Shown here: piece after piece, positions 9,060-17,886 of the stretch
Numbering within the stretch: position 1 is the stretch's first letter
How the letters are laid out: each line of letters opens with the position of its first letter
Assembly (NCBI RefSeq): GCF_003114815.1
Contig: NZ_BFAZ01000002.1
Span: 279,984 to 343,983 of the forward strand
Reading direction: 5' to 3'
DNA length: 64,000 bases
DNA from: Leptospira ellinghausenii
Lineage (GTDB): Bacteria; Spirochaetota; Leptospiria; Leptospirales; Leptospiraceae
Translations under genes and position numbers: made by a program
Notes under the pieces: generated by a model
Told to the model about the DNA's origin: nothing
The model's input: the letters and a program-made list of their open reading frames with translations, nothing else
The model's database searches: none

Positions 9060-10361
9060 TTATGGACTAGGTGTAGTTGCTTCTCCACCAAGAAGTCCAA
9101 GAGAAATTTCTGGGATCCAACTGATAAGGATGAGTCCAATGAGAAACATTCCTACAATTGGAGCAACAGATTGGATTACTTTTCCTAACGGTTGTTTGAA
9201 GATCCCTGATGCCACAAATAAATTCACACCAACTGGAGGAGTTAAATAACCGATTTCCAAATTGACAATCATAATGATACCAAAGTGAACTGGGTTGATT
9301 CCATAATTGACTGCCATTGGAGCAAGTAGTGGTGCAAGTACTAGAATCGCACTCATGATATCCATGAACATACCCACAATGAGGAGTAAAATGTTCACAC
9401 CAATGAGAAAGGTGACAGGACTTGAAATGAGTTCTGACATTTTTGCCACTAGGTTCTGCGGGATTTCATTTTCGATCATGAACTTATTCAAACTCACCGC
9501 AAGGATTAGGATGAGAAATAAGATCCCGAGCATCTCAGCACTTTCTGCCATGATTTTCGGAATTTTCGGAAAACTTAATTCTTTGTGAATGAACACTTCT
9601 ACAAGGATTGCATAAAATACGGCAATGGCTGCGGATTCAGTCGCTGTGAAAAATCCAGAATAAATTCCACCAAGGATCACAACTGGCATCATTAGAGCAA
9701 GAATCCCTTCTTTCCAAGCGATTCGAATTTCTGCCCAGTCCCATTTCCCACGACCAACATTGCCTGCACGGAAGACGGAATAAATCATGAGTAAACTCAT
9801 GAGTAAAATTCCAGGGCCAATCCCTGCTATGAAAAGATCCGTCACTGATACTCCCACCATGATGGCATAAACAATCATCGGAATACTAGGTGGAATGATG
9901 ATACCGAGTGTCCCTCCAGAGGCAAGTAATCCCATGGAAAACTGAGTTGGGTAACCTGCTTTGGTAAGAGATGGATACATGAGTCCACCAATCGCAATGA
10001 GGGTCACTGGGGACGATCCAGAAATCGCAGCAAAAATCCCACAGGAGAAAACACCTGCGATGGCAAGCCCTGCTGGAATGGGTGCTGTCATTGCTTGTGC
10101 AATTCGGATGAGTCGTCTGGCAATACTACCGTGAGTCATTAAATTTCCCGCAATGATGAAAAGTGGAATCGCAAGAAGGATTTCCTTATCACCTGCAAAA
10201 AATAAATCCCCAATGATACTATTGAGTTCATGAAAAGACTCAAGAGGCGGATCTGGTAAAAAGTAATAACAGTACACAGTGATCGCACCCATGAGTACAA
10301 TCAATGGTTGCCTGAGTAATATTAAGGCAAGTAAGAGTATGAGTATTCCCCAAGAACCCAT
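9060..10361 (-). CDS. dctM: TRAP transporter large permease DctM
   Basis: The 433-residue, ~12-helix channel subunit of a tripartite ATP-independent periplasmic transporter, which drives uptake with a sodium or proton gradient. Family hallmarks are GILLLLALILLRQPL at the N-terminus, the FFAGDKEILLAIPLFIIAG block, SGSSPVTLIAIG, GLLASGGTLGIIIPPS, and the C-terminal IGYLTPPVGVNLF. Length is standard and all helices are present. Its start shares one base with the dctQ stop. It is the last gene of the TatT-dctP-dctQ-dctM operon. Confidence 0.95.
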   Translation of the reverse strand: MGSWGILILLLALILLRQPLIVLMGAITVYCYYFLPDPPLESFHELNSIIGDLFFAGDKEILLAIPLFIIAGNLMTHGSIARRLIRIAQAMTAPIPAGLAIAGVFSCGIFAAISGSSPVTLIAIGGLMYPSLTKAGYPTQFSMGLLASGGTLGIIIPPSIPMIVYAIMVGVSVTDLFIAGIGPGILLMSLLMIYSVFRAGNVGRGKWDWAEIRIAWKEGILALMMPVVILGGIYSGFFTATESAAIAVFYAILVEVFIHKELSFPKIPKIMAESAEMLGILFLILILAVSLNKFMIENEIPQNLVAKMSELISSPVTFLIGVNILLLIVGMFMDIMSAILVLAPLLAPMAVNYGINPVHFGIIMIVNLEIGYLTPPVGVNLFVASGIFKQPLGKVIQSVAPIVGMFLIGLILISWIPEISLGLLGGEATTPSP

Positions 10362-11056
10362 TAACGTTTCCCTCCTGAATTTGATTCGGAAAGTTCTTTT
10401 TCCGCAAGTTCCAAAGCCTCAGTGGCTTCATTGATGTCGGAAGGGATAAGTGAAGGAAAAATTCCATAACACAAATGTCTAAATCCCATAGAAAGGAAAA
10501 TGTAAGGAAAAATCAATTGGACTTTCCATAAATGGATTTCTGTCACTGGATTGACTTCATCTAAACTGATACTTTCTAAAACATAAATGACTGATAAGTA
10601 AGCTAAGAATAAAAAGAAAATCGAAATCACCCATTGTTCGATGATTTTTACATAATGCAATACGGCTTTTGGTAATGCCTTGTCTGCAATTTCTGGGCGT
10701 AAGTGTGAGCCTTTGGCACTTGCCAATGCAGATCCGAACAAACCACCCCATAACATAAAATAAAGGGATAATTTTTGTGCCCAAATGATTCCACCAAGGC
10801 CCATCCACTCTAAGAAGCTGGAAGTTCCACTGTGAATGGATTCTGCAATGTAAATACTCCAATCACCAATGAGTCCTGCGACACCGGTATTTGGGTATGC
10901 TTCTGTGGCTTCTAATGTCCAACCTAACACTTTATCGATGACTTCCCTTTTGGAAACGTCAGCAATCATGAGAAGAGTGAGCAGAAGGAAACAAATTCCC
11001 CCTGCCCATTTCTCGCCGAAACTCAAAGTATTTAGAATTCGTTCGACGAATTTCAT
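10361..11056 (-). CDS. dctQ: TRAP transporter small permease DctQ
   Basis: Four-helix small membrane subunit of the TRAP system (231 aa), needed for the interaction of the binding protein with DctM. Hydrophobic segments lie near residues 15-32, 85-110, 130-155 and 175-195. The WGGLFGSALASAKGSHLRPEI stretch corresponds to the conserved loop with the HL(R/x)(P/I)E signature. It is larger than the usual ~170 residues because of an insertion between helices 1 and 2 (residues ~35-85). It sits between the solute-binding protein and DctM genes. Confidence 0.9.
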   Translation of the reverse strand: MKFVERILNTLSFGEKWAGGICFLLLTLLMIADVSKREVIDKVLGWTLEATEAYPNTGVAGLIGDWSIYIAESIHSGTSSFLEWMGLGGIIWAQKLSLYFMLWGGLFGSALASAKGSHLRPEIADKALPKAVLHYVKIIEQWVISIFFLFLAYLSVIYVLESISLDEVNPVTEIHLWKVQLIFPYIFLSMGFRHLCYGIFPSLIPSDINEATEALELAEKELSESNSGGKR

Positions 11057-11077
11057 TTATCTATATCCTACCTTACT

Positions 11078-12085
11078 CTAACCACCACAAGCTGCTTTCG
11101 CTTTTTGGATTTTATCGTAAATTTGTTTCGATTGACCACCAATTTTTCCGACAACTTGTCCTGCGACTGCATTTCCAGCTGCTTTGAAACTTGCTAGTTC
11201 TGCACTAGAAGGTTCATAAACTTGTACGTCTGCTTTTTTCAAAGTAGCAATCATGTTCTTTTCGATGGATCGAACAGCTTGTCTTGCACCTGGAGCGAGT
11301 TTGTTTCCTTCACCCATCAGTGTCTTTTTTTGTTCGTCGTTGAGTGTATCCCAATACTTTTTTGAGTATAGAATCGCTGCAGGTTGGTAAATATGGCGAG
11401 TCAATGTAAAATACTTAATCGCTGTTTGCCATTCTGCTGCAAGAGTGAATAGAGGAGTGTTGTCGAATCCTTCTACCACACCAGTTTGTAACGATGGTAA
11501 AACTTCTGGGATTGCAATGGGAATTCCACTCACACCTAATTGTTTCCAATATGCAATGTGAACAGGAGATTCCTGGATTCTGATTTTGATCCCTTTTAGG
11601 TCTTCCGGTTTTTTCACGAGAGTGGATTTTGTTCCAATGGACCTGTATCCATTTTCTGCCCAAGTGACAAAAATAAGTCCTTTTGATTCAAAAAGTTTTC
11701 TAAAATCTTCTAACAGATGTTCGTCGAGAACGCAATCCGCTTGCGCATAAGAATTAAAGAGGTATGGAATTTCGAGTACGTTTAATTCTTTGACTGTGTT
11801 TGCAAGAGCTCCAGCTGTTAAACCTGCCCCTTGCAGTTTTCCACGAATCACTTGTTGGAGGATTTCATTTTCTCCACCCATTTGCCCACCAGGATAAATT
11901 TTAAATTTAATTTGTCCTTGAGATTCACTTTCGATTTTCTTTTTGATTTTAGCTAATTCGTTGGCCCAAGGTGATCCTTCGGGTGCAACTGTCGCTAGTT
12001 TAACGGTTGTTTGGGCAAAAAGACCCCCACTGATTGTGAGGGCCATAGTTACACAAACTAAATATTTTAACTGCTTTAAAAACAT
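11078..12085 (-). CDS. dctP: TRAP solute-binding protein DctP
   Basis: Periplasmic receptor that captures the substrate and delivers it to DctQM. The 335-residue precursor has a signal peptide (residues 1-24, ending GGLFAQ). The mature part begins VKLATVAPEGSPW, as in DctP/TAXI-type receptors. The GIKIRIQESPVH segment provides the conserved arginine that salt-bridges a carboxylate in most DctP proteins, so an organic acid is the likely class of substrate. The exact ligand cannot be read from the sequence. The two C-terminal cysteine-containing residues (AKAACGG) are unremarkable. It follows the TatT gene by about 20 bases. Confidence 0.92.
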   Translation of the reverse strand: MFLKQLKYLVCVTMALTISGGLFAQTTVKLATVAPEGSPWANELAKIKKKIESESQGQIKFKIYPGGQMGGENEILQQVIRGKLQGAGLTAGALANTVKELNVLEIPYLFNSYAQADCVLDEHLLEDFRKLFESKGLIFVTWAENGYRSIGTKSTLVKKPEDLKGIKIRIQESPVHIAYWKQLGVSGIPIAIPEVLPSLQTGVVEGFDNTPLFTLAAEWQTAIKYFTLTRHIYQPAAILYSKKYWDTLNDEQKKTLMGEGNKLAPGARQAVRSIEKNMIATLKKADVQVYEPSSAELASFKAAGNAVAGQVVGKIGGQSKQIYDKIQKAKAACGG

Positions 12086-12105
12086 CTAGTTCTCCTAGTG
12101 ATCGA

Positions 12106-13008
12106 TTATAATTCGTCGAGTAATTTTTTAGCTTTTCGTTGTTCAACGATTTGATCAGGTTCAATTTCTGGTAAAGAAGCTGCTTTCCCTTTGATCACGT
12201 AATCTAATTGTTTTTTGAATTTCTCTTCGTTACCCTTTAAACGGCTTTCTGCGTAAAGCACGCGAACTGCAAAGTAATTAGGGTGTTTTGCAATCGCTTC
12301 TTCAAAGTATTTATCAGCTAATTTTTTATCACCTGTTGGTGAGAGAGCGTTACTTGCTGCATCATATCTGAGTGTTGCAGAATAAAAATATTCTTTACCC
12401 ATTGCTTTTTCAATTTCTTTAACTCGGTTTACCATAGCAGTAAATTTAGATCGGTTGTTGAGAAGGGTAGTGAAACCAACCAACCTTGACCATTTTCCGA
12501 GAGATGCATATCTCCAATAGAGAGCATCAATGTCTTCTGGTCCAAGTACATCAAGAGACTTTTCGATTTCTAAACCTTCTTTTACTACTTTGTCTCTGAA
12601 TTTTGGATTCATGGCAAGTGCTGCTTCACACCAAGTCACGGCAGCATCATAAAATGCGATTGATTCTTCTTTTACCTTTGCATCTTCATCTGCATCGCCA
12701 GTTAGTTTTAGCCATAAATGGCCATCACCCATCAAATAATTACCACGGCACAATAATACTTTTACATCCGCATATTGTGGGTTCTCAGTTGCAAATTTCT
12801 CTAAACTAACAAGTGCTTGTCTAAGGTCTTGTTCGTTATGACGGTTCTTCCAAAGTTTTTCTATGTCAGCTGGAAGTTTTGCTGGTGTGGTTGCTCGAGT
12901 CACATCCGAAGCCGTTATTTTCAATTGTCTTGATTTTCCGCATGCAACGACTGAAGCGAGTACCAGAGTTGCGAGCGCGATTTTTGACCAATGTTTCGTT
13001 TGGTTCAT
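12106..13008 (-). CDS. TatT-like TRAP-associated TPR lipoprotein
   Basis: First gene of the TRAP operon. The ATG at 13008 has GGAGG nine bases upstream and gives a lipoprotein signal (ALATLVLASVVAC, cysteine at ~residue 23); an upstream in-frame ATG at 13083 would hide this signal. The ~275-residue mature protein is helical, with repeats resembling TPR units (for example LADKYFEEAIAKHPNYFAVR). This matches TatT, the T component described for the Treponema pallidum TRAP system, where a trimeric TPR lipoprotein associates with the solute-binding subunit. Here it should be anchored in the periplasm and work with the adjacent DctP. Confidence 0.85.
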   Translation of the reverse strand: MNQTKHWSKIALATLVLASVVACGKSRQLKITASDVTRATTPAKLPADIEKLWKNRHNEQDLRQALVSLEKFATENPQYADVKVLLCRGNYLMGDGHLWLKLTGDADEDAKVKEESIAFYDAAVTWCEAALAMNPKFRDKVVKEGLEIEKSLDVLGPEDIDALYWRYASLGKWSRLVGFTTLLNNRSKFTAMVNRVKEIEKAMGKEYFYSATLRYDAASNALSPTGDKKLADKYFEEAIAKHPNYFAVRVLYAESRLKGNEEKFKKQLDYVIKGKAASLPEIEPDQIVEQRKAKKLLDEL

Positions 13009-13175
13009 TTTTTCATCATCCTCCAAAAATGTTTGGGATTTCTCCCTTTCTATTTGTATCACGAACGGGACAATTTGGGGCAAAAATTTAGAAAAATTCT
13101 AAAAAAAGCACAAAGAAATCCCATGATTCCGGAAAAAAATACACGCATTTGACTTAAATGCAAGAAAGTTTTATT

Positions 13176-13655
13176 TTATGGGACAATAAGCGCGTTAGAT
13201 GGGAGAGAAACTCGGTAGGAACTTGTGCTATTTTGTAGGTTTACGGCAAGTCCAAGAGTTCTCATCGAAATATACGATCCAGGGGATAATGTGGCAAAAA
13301 TGCGGCAAGAAACCCCTGCTGTATTTGCCTTGGTGGTCGGATCGACCTCAAAGGTGTATTCAATCGGTTGGACAATCGTTGCTTGGGCTAAAATGCAGTC
13401 GGTTCCCAGGTTTGTATCGGTTGGATTTTGGGCTAAACTTTCTGTCGCAGCTTGGTACAACCGATACCCTTGGAAGATGAACTCGGGGTTTTGGGCTCTC
13501 ACTTTGATGGTAAAGTTGGAATTCCCATTATTTGTAATGGAAATGAGAGTGGGTGGTGCTTGGACAGAAGCAGTTGTGGAATAATTGGTGCAATTCCAGA
13601 CCCAAACTAAGGTTAGAATCAGGGAAAAAGCAAACATCGCCTGTTTTAGGTTCAT
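13176..13655 (-). CDS. Small lipoprotein, unknown function
   Basis: A 159-residue protein with a lipoprotein signal (LILTLVWVWNC, cysteine at ~residue 22) starting from the ATG at 13655. The mature part is Ser/Thr/Asn-rich and beta-like, with two cysteines (GTDCIL, VSCRIF) that could form a disulfide. No family is recognised. Its ATG overlaps the stop of the DedA gene by four bases (ATGA), so the two are translated together. A longer frame reaching 13763 only re-reads dedA in another frame. Confidence 0.75.
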   Translation of the reverse strand: MNLKQAMFAFSLILTLVWVWNCTNYSTTASVQAPPTLISITNNGNSNFTIKVRAQNPEFIFQGYRLYQAATESLAQNPTDTNLGTDCILAQATIVQPIEYTFEVDPTTKANTAGVSCRIFATLSPGSYISMRTLGLAVNLQNSTSSYRVSLPSNALIVP

Positions 13656-14272
13656 TTGTCTCCTTTTCCCTCTTGGCGTTTCCTCCGCCACCAGTAGAAA
13701 AATAGAATGCCAATGAGGATTGCAACCAATGCTAAAATGATGGTTTGGCCCCCGCGAACCCAACTCATGAGTTCATCAAAATTATGAGCAAAATAATACC
13801 CGAGGTAAACCCAAATCGGTACAGAGATGAGTGCAGCAAATCCATCCGTTAAGAGGAATAAGAAAAAACTAATTTGTTTGGAGGTTCCAGCGGTAAAAAA
13901 TATAGGCATTCTAAGTCCAGGCATAAACCTTCCCACAAATACAACCCAACGACCATATTTTTTAAATTGTTCTCTGACTTTATCAAATCGTTCTGGATGG
14001 AGGACTGTCCTTAAAACAGGTAGGGTCAGAGCCCTTTCTCCATAATGGCTTCCCAACCAAAAAACAAAACTATCACCTATGAGAACCCCAGCCATACCCA
14101 CAAAAAACATAATATGAACATTGGCATAACCAAGCCCCGATATCACACCACCCGCCGTAAGTGAAATGTCTTCTGGAACTGGAAGACCGAATCCGCAAAG
14201 GATGAGAATTCCAAAAACGGCAAAATAACCGTATTGCATAAAAATCGTAACTAGGGTTTGTAGAAAGTCCAT
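13652..14272 (-). CDS. DedA/VTT-domain membrane protein
   Basis: A 206-residue multi-pass inner-membrane protein of the DedA family, members of which flip or recycle phospholipids and undecaprenyl-phosphate and support membrane potential. The signatures CGFGLPVPEDISLTAGG (with the conserved Glu-Asp) and FVGRFMPGLRMPIFFTAG (with the two conserved arginines) are intact. Hydrophobic stretches lie at ~10-30, 45-70, 130-155 and 170-192. The C-terminus is basic and cytoplasmic. It is followed by an overlapping lipoprotein gene. Confidence 0.9.
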   Translation of the reverse strand: MDFLQTLVTIFMQYGYFAVFGILILCGFGLPVPEDISLTAGGVISGLGYANVHIMFFVGMAGVLIGDSFVFWLGSHYGERALTLPVLRTVLHPERFDKVREQFKKYGRWVVFVGRFMPGLRMPIFFTAGTSKQISFFLFLLTDGFAALISVPIWVYLGYYFAHNFDELMSWVRGGQTIILALVAILIGILFFYWWRRKRQEGKGDK

Positions 14273-14321
14273 GAGGGATTTATACTGATTTTATGGTTTC
14301 GCCGAAAAAGGAAAGAGATTT

Positions 14322-15491
14322 ATGAAGAAAGGGAGAAATGAACTCCTTCTTGAAGAAGAAAAAATCCTTGCACCCTATGCCGTGAAAAGTCGTCATTCCG
14401 GCACTCGCGCGTATGTGGAACCGGAACATCCGTATCGATTGCCTTTCCAAAGAGATAAGGATCGGATCATCCATTCACATGCGTTCAAACGCTTAGAATA
14501 CAAAACACAAGTCTTTGTATACTCAGAGGGAGATCATTTTCGAAATCGATTGACTCATACCTTAGAAGTAGCAGGGATTTCAAAAACGATTTCCAAGGTC
14601 CTCGGGCTCAATGAAGATTTAAGTGAGTCCATCGCACTTGCCCATGACTTGGGTCATTCTCCTTTTGGGCATGCAGGCCAAGATGCTCTCGCAGAACTCA
14701 TGAAAGAAAAAGGTGGTTTTGAACATAATAAACAATCACTTAGGGTCGTACAAAAGTTGGAGAGGAGGTATCCTGAATTTCCAGGTCTCAATTTATGCGA
14801 AGAAACTTTACTAGGCATTATGAAACATGGTGGTGGGTACGAACCAACTAACTTACTTGTGGTGAGGCGGGAAAAAGGTCCCTCTTTAGAAGCAATGATT
14901 GTCGATTCTTCAGATGAAATTACCTATTCTGCACATGACTTAGAAGATGGATTAGAAAGTGGTTTATTACAATTGGAAGAAGTGAAAACACTTTCCATTT
15001 GGAAACGAATCCAAGACAGTCTGCCTAAAACTGAAAAAAAATCCGGGTCTGAAATCCATTCCATATCTAGGTCGATTGGGCGAGTTTTACTGAATCTAAT
15101 GGTTTCTGATTTGATTGAAACCATTCACCAAACATTGATTCAATATGATGTAAATACGAGAGAATCCATTTCTGAATTATACTCAAAAAAAATCAAAATC
15201 GTACAATTTTCAGAAGAGTTTCAAAAAGAATTCGTCGAACTCAAACATTTTTTATTCCAAAATTTGTATAGGCATTCTGAAGTTTCTAGGATGAGTGAAA
15301 GGGGTAAGGAAATCATTTATTTACTTTTTAAACATTTTGAATCACATCCTGATTCCATCCCTGAATCCTACCGAAACAGAGAAGCGGAAGATGGCAGGAT
15401 GAGAATTATCTGCGATTATATCGCTGGTATGACAGATCGTTATGCTATTGAAAAATTAAAACGAGAAGGGATCTTTTGGTTTCCTTATTGA
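14322..15491 (+). CDS. dgt: dGTPase-like HD-domain triphosphohydrolase
   Basis: Predicted to hydrolyse dNTPs to deoxynucleosides and triphosphate, tuning the dNTP pool. The 389-residue protein shows the family order: RDKDRIIHSHAFKRLEYKTQVF, FRNRLTHTLEVA with the first HD histidine, ALAHDLGHSPFGHAGQ with the metal-binding His-Asp, and DEITYSAHDLEDG with the last aspartate. Length is typical of the type 2 dGTPase-like subfamily, which often acts on several dNTPs. The gene is divergent from dedA. An AAGGAAAGAGATTT stretch precedes the ATG. Confidence 0.9.
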   Translation: MKKGRNELLLEEEKILAPYAVKSRHSGTRAYVEPEHPYRLPFQRDKDRIIHSHAFKRLEYKTQVFVYSEGDHFRNRLTHTLEVAGISKTISKVLGLNEDLSESIALAHDLGHSPFGHAGQDALAELMKEKGGFEHNKQSLRVVQKLERRYPEFPGLNLCEETLLGIMKHGGGYEPTNLLVVRREKGPSLEAMIVDSSDEITYSAHDLEDGLESGLLQLEEVKTLSIWKRIQDSLPKTEKKSGSEIHSISRSIGRVLLNLMVSDLIETIHQTLIQYDVNTRESISELYSKKIKIVQFSEEFQKEFVELKHFLFQNLYRHSEVSRMSERGKEIIYLLFKHFESHPDSIPESYRNREAEDGRMRIICDYIAGMTDRYAIEKLKREGIFWFPY

Positions 15492-15542
15492 AAATATTTT
15501 TTTCTAGCGTAAAACATTTAAAACGAAACCATTGAGGTAGAT

Positions 15543-16151
15543 ATGTATAGTCTGTATTCCCATCCGAATTCCACTTATAGCAAACGAGTTCATATTTATA
15601 TGAAGTATCGAAAATTGGAATATGAAACCATCCACGTGGCTCTTGACAAATTGGAAAATCGGAAAAAACCATTTCTCCAAATCAATCCTTATGGAAAGGT
15701 TCCTGTTTTAAAAGATGGTGAGTTTTTACTTTCTGAATCCTCGGCTATTATACGTTACTTAGAAGAGAAACATCAGTTTTCGAATCCACTTTTCCCTCTT
15801 GGTTTACATAAAAGAGCCCTGCTAAACCAGATGGTAAACCAATGTGAATCCGAATATTGTTTTCCAAATAGCGTTGTTTACTTCTCTAAAAAATTTGTCC
15901 CGGAAGAAAAATGGGAACCAAAACGGATGAAGGATTCTTCCAAACGGATTGGAAGGCATTTGGAGATCATTGATTCCATCCTTTCCAAAGACCAATATTT
16001 GTTTTCGAATGAATTTGGACTTTTGGAAATCCTTTATGCTCCTTTTATTGAACACAACCAAATGATGGATACAAATACTCCTGATTCGGTAGAAAATTGG
16101 ATCAAACGAGTGATGGAAGAACCAGCTGTGAAAGCGATACTTGGTATGTAA
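15543..16151 (+). CDS. Glutathione S-transferase family protein
   Basis: A 202-residue GST. The N-terminal thioredoxin-like domain (1-80) has the conserved NPYGKVPVLKDG, whose cis-proline orients the thiol substrate, and SESSAIIRYLEE, which binds the gamma-glutamyl group. The C-terminal part is the usual helical domain. The first helix begins SHPNSTYSKRV, so a serine rather than a cysteine is a likely catalytic residue. The substrate is unknown. It lies 51 bases after dgt and may be cotranscribed. Confidence 0.88.
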   Translation: MYSLYSHPNSTYSKRVHIYMKYRKLEYETIHVALDKLENRKKPFLQINPYGKVPVLKDGEFLLSESSAIIRYLEEKHQFSNPLFPLGLHKRALLNQMVNQCESEYCFPNSVVYFSKKFVPEEKWEPKRMKDSSKRIGRHLEIIDSILSKDQYLFSNEFGLLEILYAPFIEHNQMMDTNTPDSVENWIKRVMEEPAVKAILGM

Positions 16152-16171
16152 CCTGTGTTATTTGGGGCTCA

Positions 16172-16789
16172 TTAAGCAGAAAGGAAGTAACCTTGTAATT
16201 TGTTTGAGAGATCTCGCCATTGATTGGCCCATTCGGTAGAACCTTTGGGGCCTACTGTGTTTGTCACAGCTAAGTAGGCGGTGACAGGGATTTTGAATTC
16301 GTTTGCTACTTTTGTAAGTCCAAACAACTCTAGGTTTTCAAACGAAAGTGTTTTCCAATTTTCCTCAGGTGGAGAATCCATTGTATGGAGTGTGATACAG
16401 GTGGGGGCATTACAAATGCCACTGGCAAACATGGGATCTCGTAGGAGAGGAAAGGTTTCTGGTGTGTTCGGAAGTTGTTTGGCAAAACCTAAACTTGCTC
16501 CGAGTTCCCACGAACAAACAGAGTTTGGAGAAACAATTGTATTTGGTTTGGTTTCAGACCACGGGTAAACACCACAGGATCCTAAGAACACAATCTTTCG
16601 AATCTGTGGGTTTAGGTTTAAGTAAGCAAACAATTGGACAGCCTGTTCTAAATTTCCAATTCCCATCACCTTTACATTTGGAAATTGGGGATGGTTTTTT
16701 AATAGATTTACCTCTCCCTCAAAGGCTCCAGTAACAAGTGTTTGTTCTGGATTAAATGGTAACAAGGCCCAAGGTTTCCGAATAACCAA
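16172..16789 (-). CDS. mqnB: Futalosine hydrolase-like nucleoside hydrolase (MqnB-like)
   Basis: A 205-residue protein of the PNP/UDP phosphorylase superfamily. The C-terminal block [19 protein letters not shown] followed by [14 protein letters not shown] closely parallels the MqnB pattern in which a purine-binding Glu (E-x-F/x-E-x-F) precedes AVSN-VGPRDR. Residues ~70-76 (LGSCGVYPW) correspond to the GIAG phosphate or ribose loop. MqnB removes hypoxanthine from futalosine in menaquinone synthesis, so this assignment is plausible; a 5'-methylthioadenosine-type nucleosidase is the alternative. It overlaps argC by 38 bases on the same strand. Confidence 0.65.
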   Translation of the reverse strand: MVIRKPWALLPFNPEQTLVTGAFEGEVNLLKNHPQFPNVKVMGIGNLEQAVQLFAYLNLNPQIRKIVFLGSCGVYPWSETKPNTIVSPNSVCSWELGASLGFAKQLPNTPETFPLLRDPMFASGICNAPTCITLHTMDSPPEENWKTLSFENLELFGLTKVANEFKIPVTAYLAVTNTVGPKGSTEWANQWRDLSNKLQGYFLSA

Positions 16790-17774
16790 ACATTAAATTC
16801 AGGTTTTGTAATGCTTGTCCTGCAGCTCCTTTGACTAAATTATCAAGTGCCGTTACAAGTACTAACGTATTCCCTTTTGTGGTGAATCCAATGTCTAAGA
16901 AGTTTGTGTTTTGCACCTTTCTGATTTCAATTTCTTCTGGAGTTTCGTAAAAACGAATGAAGGTTTCTTTTTCTGCTACCGATTGGATTTTTTCTTTTAC
17001 TTCTTTGGGATCAACTGGGTTTTCGAATGTGATATAAATTGTTGCCAATATTCCTCGGTAAACAGGGAGTAGGTGAGGAGTGAAATGGATTTTTTTAGGA
17101 TCTGATCCAACAAAAGAATATTCTTCCATTTCTGGTTCATGTTGGTGGCTTAATACTTTATAGGCTCTGAAATTTTCATAAACATGAGTGTATGCATATT
17201 TAATTTCTTCAGTCCTTCCTCCAGCACCACTCACACCAGACTTTGCGTCAACAATGACAGGACCTTGGATTTTTTTTCTAAGATTTCCTAAAATCGCAAT
17301 GGGAAGTATGGCTGAAGTAGCGAAACAACCTGGGTTGGAAATAAAGTTGGCATTTTTAATTTTCTCACGGAATAATTCGGGAAGTCCAAATACAACCTTG
17401 TCCATCCATTCAAACTTTGTGTGTTTGAATTTGTATGCTGATTCAAATTGGTTTTGGTCGTGGAGTCGAAATGTTCCCGATAAGTCGATAACCTTCTTTC
17501 CTTGCATTAAAAACTCAGGTGCCTTTTCTAAAGAAACTTCATTGGGAGTTGCAAGGACAATATGAGCATCCTCAGGAATGGTTGCCTCATGTTTTTGGAA
17601 CCTTAAGTCAGGTAAGTGGGAAAGGTCTGGAAACACCTCACGGATGTGTTTCCCATCCACTTGGTTGGAAGTAATATGAACGACTTGGAAATGTGGGTGG
17701 TGAGCTAGTAATCCAACCAACTCTTTGCCTGTAAGCCCACCTGCACCTATGATTGCAATTTTTGTTTGTTTCAT
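16752..17774 (-). CDS. argC: N-acetyl-gamma-glutamyl-phosphate reductase ArgC
   Basis: ArgC reduces N-acetyl-glutamyl phosphate to the semialdehyde with NADPH in arginine synthesis. The ATG at 17774 puts [19 protein letters not shown] at the N-terminus as the nucleotide-binding fold. The catalytic cysteine is in [15 protein letters not shown], and the histidine-containing [11 protein letters not shown] block follows. [15 protein letters not shown] at the C-terminus is typical. Length (340 aa) is normal. An in-frame ATG at 17813 would add 13 residues without support. No other arginine gene is nearby. Confidence 0.95.
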   Translation of the reverse strand: MKQTKIAIIGAGGLTGKELVGLLAHHPHFQVVHITSNQVDGKHIREVFPDLSHLPDLRFQKHEATIPEDAHIVLATPNEVSLEKAPEFLMQGKKVIDLSGTFRLHDQNQFESAYKFKHTKFEWMDKVVFGLPELFREKIKNANFISNPGCFATSAILPIAILGNLRKKIQGPVIVDAKSGVSGAGGRTEEIKYAYTHVYENFRAYKVLSHQHEPEMEEYSFVGSDPKKIHFTPHLLPVYRGILATIYITFENPVDPKEVKEKIQSVAEKETFIRFYETPEEIEIRKVQNTNFLDIGFTTKGNTLVLVTALDNLVKGAAGQALQNLNLMFGYSETLGLVTI

Positions 17775-17886
17775 ATATGGGAACCTAATCCAAGATTTTA
17801 GGACAATCCTCATGTGTCAAACGGCTCTGCAAGAGAAATGCTTGATTTTATTTAATCAATCTTTCCAATGATCAGACCAAAAACTT

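Noticed and set aside
13199..13584. Two overlapping plus-strand frames near 13.2-13.6 kb
   Set aside because: They lie opposite the small lipoprotein gene and show no signal peptide, domain or ribosome-binding site.
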